From assembly GCF_003185915.1 (NCBI RefSeq), contig NZ_QHLZ01000001.1:372001-436000 (forward strand): a DNA stretch of 64,000 nucleotides, read 5' to 3'. The notes under the pieces are model-generated. The model had not been told where the DNA came from, searched no databases, and saw nothing but the letters and a program-made list of their open reading frames with translations. A program made the position numbers and the translations under genes. Positions 49,058-56,298 of this stretch are shown here, piece by piece. This DNA is from Arthrobacter psychrochitiniphilus (GTDB lineage: Bacteria; Actinomycetota; Actinomycetes; Actinomycetales; Micrococcaceae). The stretch's first letter is position 1, and the number at the start of each line of letters is the position of its first letter.

Positions 49058-50170
49058 TCACCCTGTCCGCAGCGCCTGGCGAAGAGTGCCAACCACCCGT
49101 TCCTGCTGTTCCGCGGAGATGTGTGGGAACAGGGGCAGTGAGAGAATCCGGCCAGCCGCAGCTTCGGTGACAGGGAAGTCGCCTGCGCCCTGCCCCAAAT
49201 AGGAGAAGGCCTTGGTCATGTGGATCGGGGTTGGATAGTGAATGCCTGCCCCAATACCAGCAGCGTTGAGCTGGGCCAGGATAGCATCGCGATTGTGCAC
49301 CTGCACCACATACAAGTGCCACGCGTCCTCGTAACCGGGCCGGCCCACAGGAAGGCTGACCCCAGGCACATCATTCAACAGTTCGCTATACAACGCGGCA
49401 GCCTTACCCCGCATACCATTCCAACGTGGTAGCCGCTTAAGTTTGGCATCCAATACCACCGCCTGGATGGTGTCCAGCCGGGAGTTCATGCCCACAACCT
49501 CGTGCACATACTTACTGGGGCTGCCGTGTGCACCGAGCATTCGAACATACTCGGCAACCTTGGCATCATCAGTGGTGACGGCACCGGCATCTCCGGCGGC
49601 CCCCAGGTTTTTCCCGGGATAAAAACTTGTTGCACCAGCGAGGCCGAAGGACCCTGAGAATTTGCCGTTGTAACTGGCACCCTGAGACTGAGCCGCATCC
49701 TCAATCACTACGGCACCGCAGGACGCGGCAACATCAAGGATTTCCGCCATGGGCGCCAGCTGTCCAAAGAGATGGACGGGCAGAATTGCCCGTGTCTTGG
49801 CCGTGACAGCCTCCGCGGCCAACTGCGGATCAATCAGCAAGTGCACCGGATCCACGTCTACCAACACCGGCGTTGCTCCCATGCCCGCCACAGCCTCCGC
49901 CGTTGCAATAAAGGAGTTCGCTGGCAGGATCACCTCGGCACCGGCCATCACCCCGCAGGCTCTCAGCGCCAGCTCCAGGGCATCGGTCCCATTGGCCACG
50001 CCAACACAATGCGATGTCCCGGCGAAGTCCGCATAAGCGTTTTCAAATCGGCGCACGGCTGGGCCGCCAATGAACGCTGCCGACCGCAACACGTCCTCTA
50101 TTTCCTCAGAAATATCGTCATAAATTTCCGCCTGCTGCACCTGCAGGTCAACCAAAGGAATGTGTTTCAT
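49058..50170 (-). CDS. DegT/DnrJ/EryC1/StrS aminotransferase (sugar aminotransferase A)
   Basis: A 370-residue PLP enzyme of the sugar aminotransferase family. The start is KHIPLVDLQVQQAEIYDDI; substrate and PLP regions are VGVANGTDALELALRA, VIEDAAQSQGASY and TSFYPGKNLGAAGDAG with the PLP lysine. The C-terminal GIHYPTPIHMTKAF pattern is typical of WbpE/QdtB/FdtB-like 3-aminotransferases. It likely works with the Gfo/Idh oxidoreductase and the acyltransferase of this operon to build a 3-acylamino sugar. The ATG at 50170 overlaps the NeuD-like gene stop region. Confidence 0.88.
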   Translation of the reverse strand: MKHIPLVDLQVQQAEIYDDISEEIEDVLRSAAFIGGPAVRRFENAYADFAGTSHCVGVANGTDALELALRACGVMAGAEVILPANSFIATAEAVAGMGATPVLVDVDPVHLLIDPQLAAEAVTAKTRAILPVHLFGQLAPMAEILDVAASCGAVVIEDAAQSQGASYNGKFSGSFGLAGATSFYPGKNLGAAGDAGAVTTDDAKVAEYVRMLGAHGSPSKYVHEVVGMNSRLDTIQAVVLDAKLKRLPRWNGMRGKAAALYSELLNDVPGVSLPVGRPGYEDAWHLYVVQVHNRDAILAQLNAAGIGAGIHYPTPIHMTKAFSYLGQGAGDFPVTEAAAGRILSLPLFPHISAEQQERVVGTLRQALRTG

Positions 50171-50171
50171 C

Positions 50172-50849
50172 TCAGCCAAGCCTCCCCAATTCAACTCTTC
50201 TATCTGCTTCCCTGCCCATAGTTGCCAGCGGCCGGGCAGGTACCCCAACCCAGGTTTCCCCGCTAGGTACGTCATGGACGACGGCGGCCCCCATCCCCAC
50301 CGTGGCACCGGCACCAATGGTGCGCCGTTCCCGCACGCTGGAATTCATGCCCAGGTAGGCGCCGCGGCCAATCCGCACTCCCCCACCGAGGGACACGCCT
50401 GCCGTCAGTGTGGCAAAGTCCTCAAGCTCGCAGTCGTGCGTCAAAGTCACTTGCGGCATGATCACAACGTGCCGCCCAACCCGGACATCTGCCGTGAGGA
50501 CCACGTTGGCCAGCAGGATGCTCCCCTCGCCCACTGCGGTGCCATCGGGAACGGTTGCGGTGGCGGCAATGACGGTGGCAAAGCGACCGGCGCCCACCCC
50601 GAGATCCGCCAGTTGGTAGGCAATCCGTTCCCTGATGGCACCCTTCCCGGCACAAATCACAAAGCGCACATCCGGATACTTTCCTGCCTCGGATAGGGGC
50701 CCAAGCACGGGCACACCACCTTGCAGGGTGCCTGCGAGCGCAGGATCGTCATCGAGGAAACCAACCACTTGGTCCTTCCCAGCAGCCCGGAGTGAGGCGA
50801 GGACTTCGCGTGCCAGGCCACTGGCCGCTACGAGGATCAGTTGCCCCAT
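50172..50849 (-). CDS. NeuD/PglD-like sugar O/N-acyltransferase
   Basis: A 225-residue left-handed beta-helix acyltransferase. The N-terminal nucleotide-binding-like part (LILVAASGLAREVLASL, VVGFLDDDPAL) is followed by hexapeptide repeats (GTAVGEGSILLANVVLTADVRVGRHVVIMPQ in pieces) and the catalytic His in LTHDCELED. The C-terminus VGVPARPLA is typical. It probably acylates the amino group installed by one of the flanking aminotransferases. It lies between two DegT-type genes. Confidence 0.85.
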   Translation of the reverse strand: MGQLILVAASGLAREVLASLRAAGKDQVVGFLDDDPALAGTLQGGVPVLGPLSEAGKYPDVRFVICAGKGAIRERIAYQLADLGVGAGRFATVIAATATVPDGTAVGEGSILLANVVLTADVRVGRHVVIMPQVTLTHDCELEDFATLTAGVSLGGGVRIGRGAYLGMNSSVRERRTIGAGATVGMGAAVVHDVPSGETWVGVPARPLATMGREADRRVELGRLG

Positions 50850-50850
50850 G

Positions 50851-52023
50851 TCAGTGCCGCCCCGTGTTTCTCACGGCGTCAATCACGCGGTCCTGCTCGC
50901 CGTCTGTGAGCTGGTGGTAGACGGGCAGAATGAGAGTGTTGTCGGTGAGCCTGTTGGTCACTGCCAGCTCGGCGTCGCCTGTATCCCGCCCGGCATAAGC
51001 CGGTTGACGGTGGGAGGCCATGATGCCCCGCCGTGCCGAAATACCCTGCACCGCAAGGTGTTCCAGCAACCTTTCGCGGCTTGTCCCGAAGCCCGGCAGT
51101 ACCTCAATCCAAAAGGATTGAAAGTTGCTGCTCCCATGCTCGGGGTCACCGCAGAGCCGAAGCCCATGTACCCCCGTGAGGGCTTCCGTGTAGCGTGCCA
51201 CAATCCGGCGGCGCTGCTCTACAGCCTGTGCAAGGCGCCCCAATTGGACAATTCCCACGGCCGCTTGCATGTCAGTCATACGGAAGTTGTAGCCAATTTC
51301 CGTATACTCCTCAGGCGGTGCAAGTACGGAGGCGTGCCGGCTCGCGGCAGAGGCACTCATGGCATGTTCGCGTAGTTTGGCGGCTCGCTGCGCCCAATCA
51401 GCTCGGGAACTGGTGAGCATGCCGCCCTCCCCCGTGGTCAGGATCTTGCGCGGGTGGAAGGACCACGCCGCCAGCTCGGCCCCGGCCCCAACAGGGCGGC
51501 CCTTGTAGGTGGACCCGGCGCCGCAGGCGGCGTCCTCAATCACTGTGATGCCCAGCGGATCGCACAGTTCCCGGATCGCATCCAGGTCTACGGGCATGCC
51601 GCCTTGGTCCGCCACAATGACAGCCCGTGTTTTATCTGTCAGGGCCGCGGCGATGGTGGTTGCGCTCACGTTGCCGGTGGCCGGCTCAACATCGCAAAAG
51701 ACCGGCCGGGCACCCACGTAGGTGGGCGCGTTGGCGGTGGCGATAAAGGAGAAGGAGGGCACAACCACGTCATCCCCAGCTTTGATCCCGGCCACCACCA
51801 AAGCCAGGTGCAGTGCCGTGGTGCAATTTGAGGTGGCCACGGCGAATCCGGCCTGTTGCACGGCCGCGAAGGCCGCCTCGAACTCTGCCACTTTGGGACC
51901 CTGCGCCACCCAGCCTGAGGCGATGACGCCCGCCAGCGCCTCGGCTTCCTCGGTGCCCAGCCACGGCTTCATGACGTTGATGCGCGGCAGGGCCGTCACA
52001 TCCGATGACGTTGAGATGGTCAT
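50851..52023 (-). CDS. DegT/DnrJ/EryC1/StrS aminotransferase (sugar aminotransferase B)
   Basis: A 390-residue PLP enzyme. Visible are MKPWLGTEEAEALAGVIASGWVAQGPKV (in pieces), SNCTTALHLALVVAGI, PSFSFIATANAP, VIEDAACGAGSTY and WSFHPRKILTTGEGGM with the PLP lysine. Its closest style is the PglE/PseC-type 4-aminotransferases. Two distinct aminotransferases in one operon suggest either a diamino sugar or two amino sugars. It is separated by 1 bp from the NeuD-like gene, and its ATG overlaps the epimerase stop by 4 bp. Confidence 0.88.
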   Translation of the reverse strand: MTISTSSDVTALPRINVMKPWLGTEEAEALAGVIASGWVAQGPKVAEFEAAFAAVQQAGFAVATSNCTTALHLALVVAGIKAGDDVVVPSFSFIATANAPTYVGARPVFCDVEPATGNVSATTIAAALTDKTRAVIVADQGGMPVDLDAIRELCDPLGITVIEDAACGAGSTYKGRPVGAGAELAAWSFHPRKILTTGEGGMLTSSRADWAQRAAKLREHAMSASAASRHASVLAPPEEYTEIGYNFRMTDMQAAVGIVQLGRLAQAVEQRRRIVARYTEALTGVHGLRLCGDPEHGSSNFQSFWIEVLPGFGTSRERLLEHLAVQGISARRGIMASHRQPAYAGRDTGDAELAVTNRLTDNTLILPVYHQLTDGEQDRVIDAVRNTGRH

Positions 52024-53021
52024 CGGGTACCCGCCCCCACGGTGCGCCCGGCAGCGATTTCCTCACGCAGCGGACGCCACCACTCAACGAGTTCGCGCAG
52101 TCCGTCCTCAAGCTGTGTTGAAGCTGCGAATCCCAGATCACGCTGCGCCGCAGAAATATCAGCCAAGCGCCGAACCACACCGTTGACGGCACGCTCGGGA
52201 CCATGTTCTACGTGCAGGCTGGAACCCATGGCCCGCAGCAGCGCCTGCGCCAGCTCCAGCAGGGAGGTCTCCTGCCCACTGGCAATGTTATAGACGCCTT
52301 CGTTGACTTTGCTTTCGGCGGCCAAAATATTGGAGCGGGCAATGTCCACCGTATAGGCAAAATCCATGGTCTGACGTCCGTCACCGAAGATCAGCGGGGG
52401 CTGACCGTCAACGATCCGTTCCATCCAACGCACCAGCACTTCCGTGTACAAGCCGTGAACATCCATGCGGGGTCCGTAGACGTTGAAGTAGCGCAGCAGC
52501 ACATAGTCCAGGCCGGTCATGGCCCTAAAGCTGCGAACCATGCCCTCATTGAAGGACTTGGCCGCCCCGTAGAAGGTGTCATTGTTGTGGTGGTGGTGCC
52601 GTTCTGTGGTGGGGAACTCCTCCGCCATGCCATAGACGGAGGCGCTCGAGGCGGCGATCAGCTTACCCACCTTATGTTCGGCAGCAGCTTCTATGACGTT
52701 GAAGGTTCCATCAACCAGTACCTCCAAAGCCAGCCGGGGTTCCTCAGCGCATTGGGTGATGCGGATGGCTGCCTGGTGGAAGACGAGGTCTTTGCCCAGG
52801 GTCAGATCGTGGACACTGTCTCGGTCCCGCAGATCCGCTTCAATCAGCTCTACTTTTCCGGTGGCAAGCGCGCCGGCCAGATTTGATCTGCGTCCACGCA
52901 CCAAATTGTCCAACACATCAATGTGGGCAACCCCCGCGTCCAATAGCTGGTCCACAATGGTGGAGCCAATGGTTCCAGCACCGCCGGTTACCAGAACATT
53001 TGCACCGTGAAGATTGCTCAT
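52020..53021 (-). CDS. NAD-dependent sugar epimerase/dehydratase (extended SDR)
   Basis: A 333-residue SDR enzyme. NAD loop VTGGAGTIGSTIVDQL, the Asp in DNLVRGRRSNL, FHQAAIRITQC, SSASVYG, YGAAKSFNEG (YxxxK) and RYFNVYGPRM. It resembles UDP-glucose/UDP-GlcNAc 4-epimerases and 4,6-dehydratase relatives used for surface sugars; the exact reaction cannot be told. It is coupled by 4-bp overlaps to the Gfo/Idh gene upstream and aminotransferase B downstream, fitting a nucleotide-sugar pathway. Confidence 0.85.
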   Translation of the reverse strand: MSNLHGANVLVTGGAGTIGSTIVDQLLDAGVAHIDVLDNLVRGRRSNLAGALATGKVELIEADLRDRDSVHDLTLGKDLVFHQAAIRITQCAEEPRLALEVLVDGTFNVIEAAAEHKVGKLIAASSASVYGMAEEFPTTERHHHHNNDTFYGAAKSFNEGMVRSFRAMTGLDYVLLRYFNVYGPRMDVHGLYTEVLVRWMERIVDGQPPLIFGDGRQTMDFAYTVDIARSNILAAESKVNEGVYNIASGQETSLLELAQALLRAMGSSLHVEHGPERAVNGVVRRLADISAAQRDLGFAASTQLEDGLRELVEWWRPLREEIAAGRTVGAGTR

Positions 53022-54127
53022 CGTGTTCCCTCCAGTTGAACGTCATTGCTTGCCACGAAGCTTCTTTCCCCGCCCAGTTCCAGGCTCCGGCTGGCCGCCT
53101 CTAAAACATTGAGTACCCGTATCCCCGCCATGCCACTGGTACGTGAGGGGCGTCCTTGCAAAATGCTGGCCGCGAATTCGGTCACCATGAGTCCCAGGGC
53201 TTCCGTCTCGGGCAATGCCGGGGACCAGGTGTCTCCCATGCGGTAGGAAATGGCTTGGGCTTTGCGTTGAGCCGCAGAAGTGGAGGCCTTCTGGAAATTG
53301 ATGCCCCTGTCATAAACACTGATCCGCTGCTGCGGTACCAGGTCATCCCAGACCAGAGTGCGCTTGGTACCACCAATGATCATCTGGCGGATCTTGGTGG
53401 GACTGAGCCAGTTGACGTTAATGTGGGCCATGGCATTGTTGGGCAAGTCAAAGCTCAGGTGACCTACACAGGCTTTGCCGGTCCCCAACGGGTCGGCGCC
53501 ATGGGCTGCCACAGATTCGGGCCGCAGTCCGCCAGGGAGGATGAAGTCAATGACTGACAGGTCATGAGGTGCCAGGTCCCAAAACACGTCCACGTCCGGC
53601 TGGACCAGGCCCAAGTTGATCCGCACCGAATCGATAAACAAGATCTCGCCCAGCTCACCCTCTTGGATGAGTTCGCGAATTTTCAGTGCCGCAGGTGTGT
53701 AGCAATAGGTGTGGTCAGCCATCAGGATCAGCCCGCGGCTGGCGGCCGCTTCTACCATTTGCATACCGAGTTCCCGGCTGGCAGCCAGCGGCTTCTCAAC
53801 CAGGACGTGTTTGCCGGCTTCAAGTGCTTGCAAAGCAAGCAGATGGTGGGTGCGGGCGGGTGTGGCGATGGCGACGGCGTCAACTTCGATCTCTGCGAAG
53901 AGACGCTCTAGTGATTCAAAGACCGGCACGTCCCCCAAAGGCCCAGCAACCTTCAGAGCTCTGGCAGTGTCTTGGTCCACTATCGCGGACAGCTCACAAT
54001 CCGGGCTTGCCTTGAAATTCCGAGCCAGGTTGGGCCCCCAGTAACCCGCACCTATCACTGCAACTCTCAAAGGCGCACCGGCGTCAGCCGGTGTTTCCTG
54101 ATGGAGAGGACCTGAATTTGAGACCAT
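53018..54127 (-). CDS. Gfo/Idh/MocA family sugar oxidoreductase
   Basis: About 369 residues. Rossmann motif VAVIGAGYWGPNLARNF, IATPARTHHLLALQAL, the family EKP (HVLVEKPLAAS) and the catalytic-type HTYCYTPAALKI and WDLAPHDLSVIDF segments. In WbpB/WlbA-like pathways this enzyme oxidises the sugar C3 before transamination, which suits its neighbours. UDP-glucuronate from the window's dehydrogenases is a possible substrate, an inference. Two starts are possible (ATG 54127, or 54139 four codons earlier); GGA seven bases upstream slightly favours 54127. Confidence 0.87.
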   Translation of the reverse strand: MVSNSGPLHQETPADAGAPLRVAVIGAGYWGPNLARNFKASPDCELSAIVDQDTARALKVAGPLGDVPVFESLERLFAEIEVDAVAIATPARTHHLLALQALEAGKHVLVEKPLAASRELGMQMVEAAASRGLILMADHTYCYTPAALKIRELIQEGELGEILFIDSVRINLGLVQPDVDVFWDLAPHDLSVIDFILPGGLRPESVAAHGADPLGTGKACVGHLSFDLPNNAMAHINVNWLSPTKIRQMIIGGTKRTLVWDDLVPQQRISVYDRGINFQKASTSAAQRKAQAISYRMGDTWSPALPETEALGLMVTEFAASILQGRPSRTSGMAGIRVLNVLEAASRSLELGGERSFVASNDVQLEGTR

Positions 54128-54177
54128 GATACATTCCATTTCTGTTTGAAGTTGTGGTGTTTTCCGCCAGCGGATGC

Positions 54178-55746
54178 TCAGGAGGCGCCCGCCGGAGAAT
54201 AGACAGCTTTAGCTGTTCTCCACAAAATGATGAAGTCCCCTGTTAGTGACCAGTTCTCCACGTAGTAAAGATCCAGCCGCACGGCTTCATCCCACGGCAA
54301 TTCCGAGCGTCCGCTGACCTGCCACAGACCGGTGATGCCAGGCTTGATCAGCAGCCGGCGTCCTACAGGTGCCTGATACTTGGCTACTTCCGTGGGAAGC
54401 GGAGGGCGGGGCCCCACCAAGCTCATGTTCCCTACCAAGACATTCCAGAACTGTGGCAGTTCATCGAGGGAGTACTTGCGCATCCAACGCCCACAACGGG
54501 TAATGCGCGGGTCACAGGCCATCTTGAACAGCAGCCCTGCCCCCTCATTTTTGTTGGCAAGATCGGCAAGTAACTTCTCCGCATCCATGACCATGGACCT
54601 GAACTTGAGCATTTTGAAAGTGCGCCCATCCCGGCCCACACGTTCTTGGTGGAACAGTGCCGGCCCGGAACTGTCCAACCGGACAATGAGTGCCAAAATC
54701 AGCAACAGCGGAGAAAGGACCAGCAGTGCCATGGCTGAGAGTCCAACATCCATAGCTCGCTTGTAAACGTGTTTTCCACCTGAATACTGTGGCAGCTCCA
54801 CGTGCATCAACGGCAGCCCCTCCACAGGGCGAAAATGCACCCGGGGTCCGGCCACGTTAGTGAGGCTTGAAGCGAGCACCAACTCGGTTTTCAACTCACC
54901 CAAGTCCCAGCCCAGCTGCTGGATGGCACCGGGACCGCCAGGCAGATTTCCGGCAACAATTACGGTGTCAGCACCTGTTACCGCAAGAATCTTCTCAATC
55001 TTGGCCTCACTGGAAAAAACCGGGACCCGATACCACGGCCGGTTCAGCTCCCTGCCCACGGCCAAAGAGGTCAAGGCCACCCCTGCCACCTTGTACCCCG
55101 TGCCGGGGTTGGCACGCAGTTGGGAGATCACATAGCCGGCGTCCTCGGTACCGCCCATGATCACGGCGTTGGAGAAGTAACTCCCTCCGGCCCGCTGCCG
55201 AGCCAACCACCGGCGCCACAGCAAGCGGCTCATCAGCAGCAGGAAAATCCCCAACGGCAGCGCAGTGGCGAAGAAGCCGCGGACCACTTCGAGTTTGACA
55301 ACAACCAAGAGGATGGCCAGAAAACCAAAGGCGCGCAAAGTTGAGTGAATGATGCGTTTGTATTCGGTGGCACCGGAGCCAAAAATTTGCCGCTCACGGG
55401 TGCGGAACATTTCAAGGTCCGCATTCCACAACACCAGCAGAAGAAGACTCAACAGAATGTACTGTTTGGGCTCCCCGTGCAACTGGGTGGGCTGGTCCAA
55501 CGTAAACCGGCCCAGAAATGCCACGGTCACAACCAAGCAGGTGACTAGGAAATCGGTCAGGCGGATATTTCGAGCGTAAGTGGTGGACCAGTTGACGCCC
55601 ATCACGGGGTTGTCCGTGGCCGCGGGCCGAACCACTGCATCCCAAACGGAATGCCTGCTCCGTGCCGACTTCAACCGCTGACGGCGACCCGGTGCAGGTG
55701 CTGTGCCAGCTGATGAGAACAAGGAATGGTTTTTCAAGATGCTCAT
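54178..55746 (-). CDS. Undecaprenyl-phosphate sugar phosphotransferase (WbaP/CpsE type)
   Basis: A 522-residue priming enzyme that links the first sugar-1-phosphate to undecaprenyl phosphate. Four N-terminal helices (about 60-180) are followed by a CoA-binding-like region with VIMGGTEDAGYVISQL. A fifth hydrophobic segment then leads to the catalytic bacterial sugar transferase domain: FKMLKFRSMVMDAE, YSLDELPQFWNVLVGNMSLVGPRPP (in pieces) and KPGITGLWQVSGRS. GGAAAGAGG five bases before the ATG at 55746 fixes the start. It is the only priming transferase recognised in the window. The stop of a 93-residue ORF overlaps its ATG. Confidence 0.93.
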   Translation of the reverse strand: MSILKNHSLFSSAGTAPAPGRRQRLKSARSRHSVWDAVVRPAATDNPVMGVNWSTTYARNIRLTDFLVTCLVVTVAFLGRFTLDQPTQLHGEPKQYILLSLLLLVLWNADLEMFRTRERQIFGSGATEYKRIIHSTLRAFGFLAILLVVVKLEVVRGFFATALPLGIFLLLMSRLLWRRWLARQRAGGSYFSNAVIMGGTEDAGYVISQLRANPGTGYKVAGVALTSLAVGRELNRPWYRVPVFSSEAKIEKILAVTGADTVIVAGNLPGGPGAIQQLGWDLGELKTELVLASSLTNVAGPRVHFRPVEGLPLMHVELPQYSGGKHVYKRAMDVGLSAMALLVLSPLLLILALIVRLDSSGPALFHQERVGRDGRTFKMLKFRSMVMDAEKLLADLANKNEGAGLLFKMACDPRITRCGRWMRKYSLDELPQFWNVLVGNMSLVGPRPPLPTEVAKYQAPVGRRLLIKPGITGLWQVSGRSELPWDEAVRLDLYYVENWSLTGDFIILWRTAKAVYSPAGAS

Positions 55747-56024
55747 GACAACCTCTTTCCGAGGGTTGCTGTGAGCGGGGGGAGCCCTGTAAAAGCCCGA
55801 TCCTGAGGCCAAAAGTAAGGGGGAGCCGACGACGGCTGGGGGAAAGCCTTGGTCTCAGAAGGCTTATCCGCCGTCGACTCCGATCTTGGAGCCCTGTGGC
55901 AGGCACAGGGCTGTTTTTTGACGGGTGAGTTCGAAGCAGGGGCAACTGGATAGCGTAGGTGCGCTTCGTGACAGGCTGTAACTCCCCCGGCAAGGTGCAC
56001 CACCGCGTGCATTGGCTGAGACAT
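55743..56024 (-). CDS. Candidate 93-residue leader protein coupled to the priming transferase
   Basis: A frame MSQPMHAVVHLAGGVTACHE... rich in Pro, Ser and Ala with no recognisable domain. AGGAAGG six bases before the ATG is a strong ribosome site, and its TGA overlaps the next ATG as ATGA, the coupling seen throughout this operon. It begins about 130 bp downstream of the CAAGTA boxes. Against it, a plus-strand terminator-like hairpin lies inside. It may be a real small protein or a translated regulatory leader. Confidence 0.4.
   Translation of the reverse strand: MSQPMHAVVHLAGGVTACHEAHLRYPVAPASNSPVKKQPCACHRAPRSESTADKPSETKAFPQPSSAPPYFWPQDRAFTGLPPLTATLGKRLS
55802..55919 (+). ncRNA. Candidate antisense RNA ending in a terminator
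   Basis: On the plus strand a perfect hairpin AGCCCTGTG-GCAGG-CACAGGGCT (55890-55912) is followed by GTTTTTT, a full terminator opposite to all nearby genes. Upstream are nested stems CGACGGC/GCCGTCG and AAGCCTT/AAGGCTT, and a possible promoter TTGCTG (55766-55771), 18 bp, TAAAAG (55790-55795). The transcript would be antisense to the 93-residue leader ORF of the polysaccharide operon. Confidence 0.35.
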
Positions 56025-56124
56025 TGAGACCTTCCTGCACTAACGTTCGGTGGAATAACTCCAGCTAACGGCTTTTCGGCGCGAGTTACCCGAGTGGGCA
56101 CTACGTGATTAGTCACAGCTTGCC

Positions 56125-56182
56125 CAAGTAGCTTCTCTGGAATTACCTAGAGCGGTACTTGCATAGCTGAGTTCACTACTTG
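56125..56182 (-). promoter_or_regulatory. CAAGTA boxes upstream of the priming-transferase operon
   Basis: TACTTG at 56156-56161 and 56177-56182 (CAAGTA in operon direction), 21 bp apart, plus an inverted copy CAAGTA at 56125-56130. The two main boxes and flanks match those at 31378-31404 base for base over GTACTTGCATA and ACTACTTGGTTTGC, with an identical 9-bp spacer length but unrelated spacer sequence. This pattern of conserved boxes with a free spacer points to protein binding. Confidence 0.6.
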
Positions 56183-56201
56183 GTTTGCCAGGTCTATACA
56201 T

Positions 56202-56254
56202 AAAAAACCACCGTCTAATACGCCCTAAAGGACGGTACAAGACAGTGGTTTTTT
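56202..56254. terminator. Terminator of the LuxR-type regulator operon
   Basis: AAAAAACCACCGTCT (56202-56216) pairs with AGACAGTGGTTTTTT (56240-56254), 15 pairs with one wobble, giving A- and T-tracts on both sides and so bidirectional termination. It lies 45 bp past the regulator stop and just before the CAAGTA boxes. Confidence 0.88.
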
Positions 56255-56298
56255 TGGTTTTTTTCGACGCTAGCGAGTAGCTTTGAATACCGTATTTC

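Noticed and set aside
56011..56085. GAGACCTTCCTGC and CCAGCTAACGG on the plus strand resemble the 3' part of ydaO RNAs.
   Set aside because: No gene follows on that strand and the 5' half is not recognisable.
56156..56190. GCAAACC...GCAAGTACC in operon direction recalls the c-di-GMP-I (GEMM) riboswitch.
   Set aside because: The GNRA-capped stem between the two blocks is absent, and the spacer differs freely between the 31- and 56-kb copies, which fits DNA boxes better.
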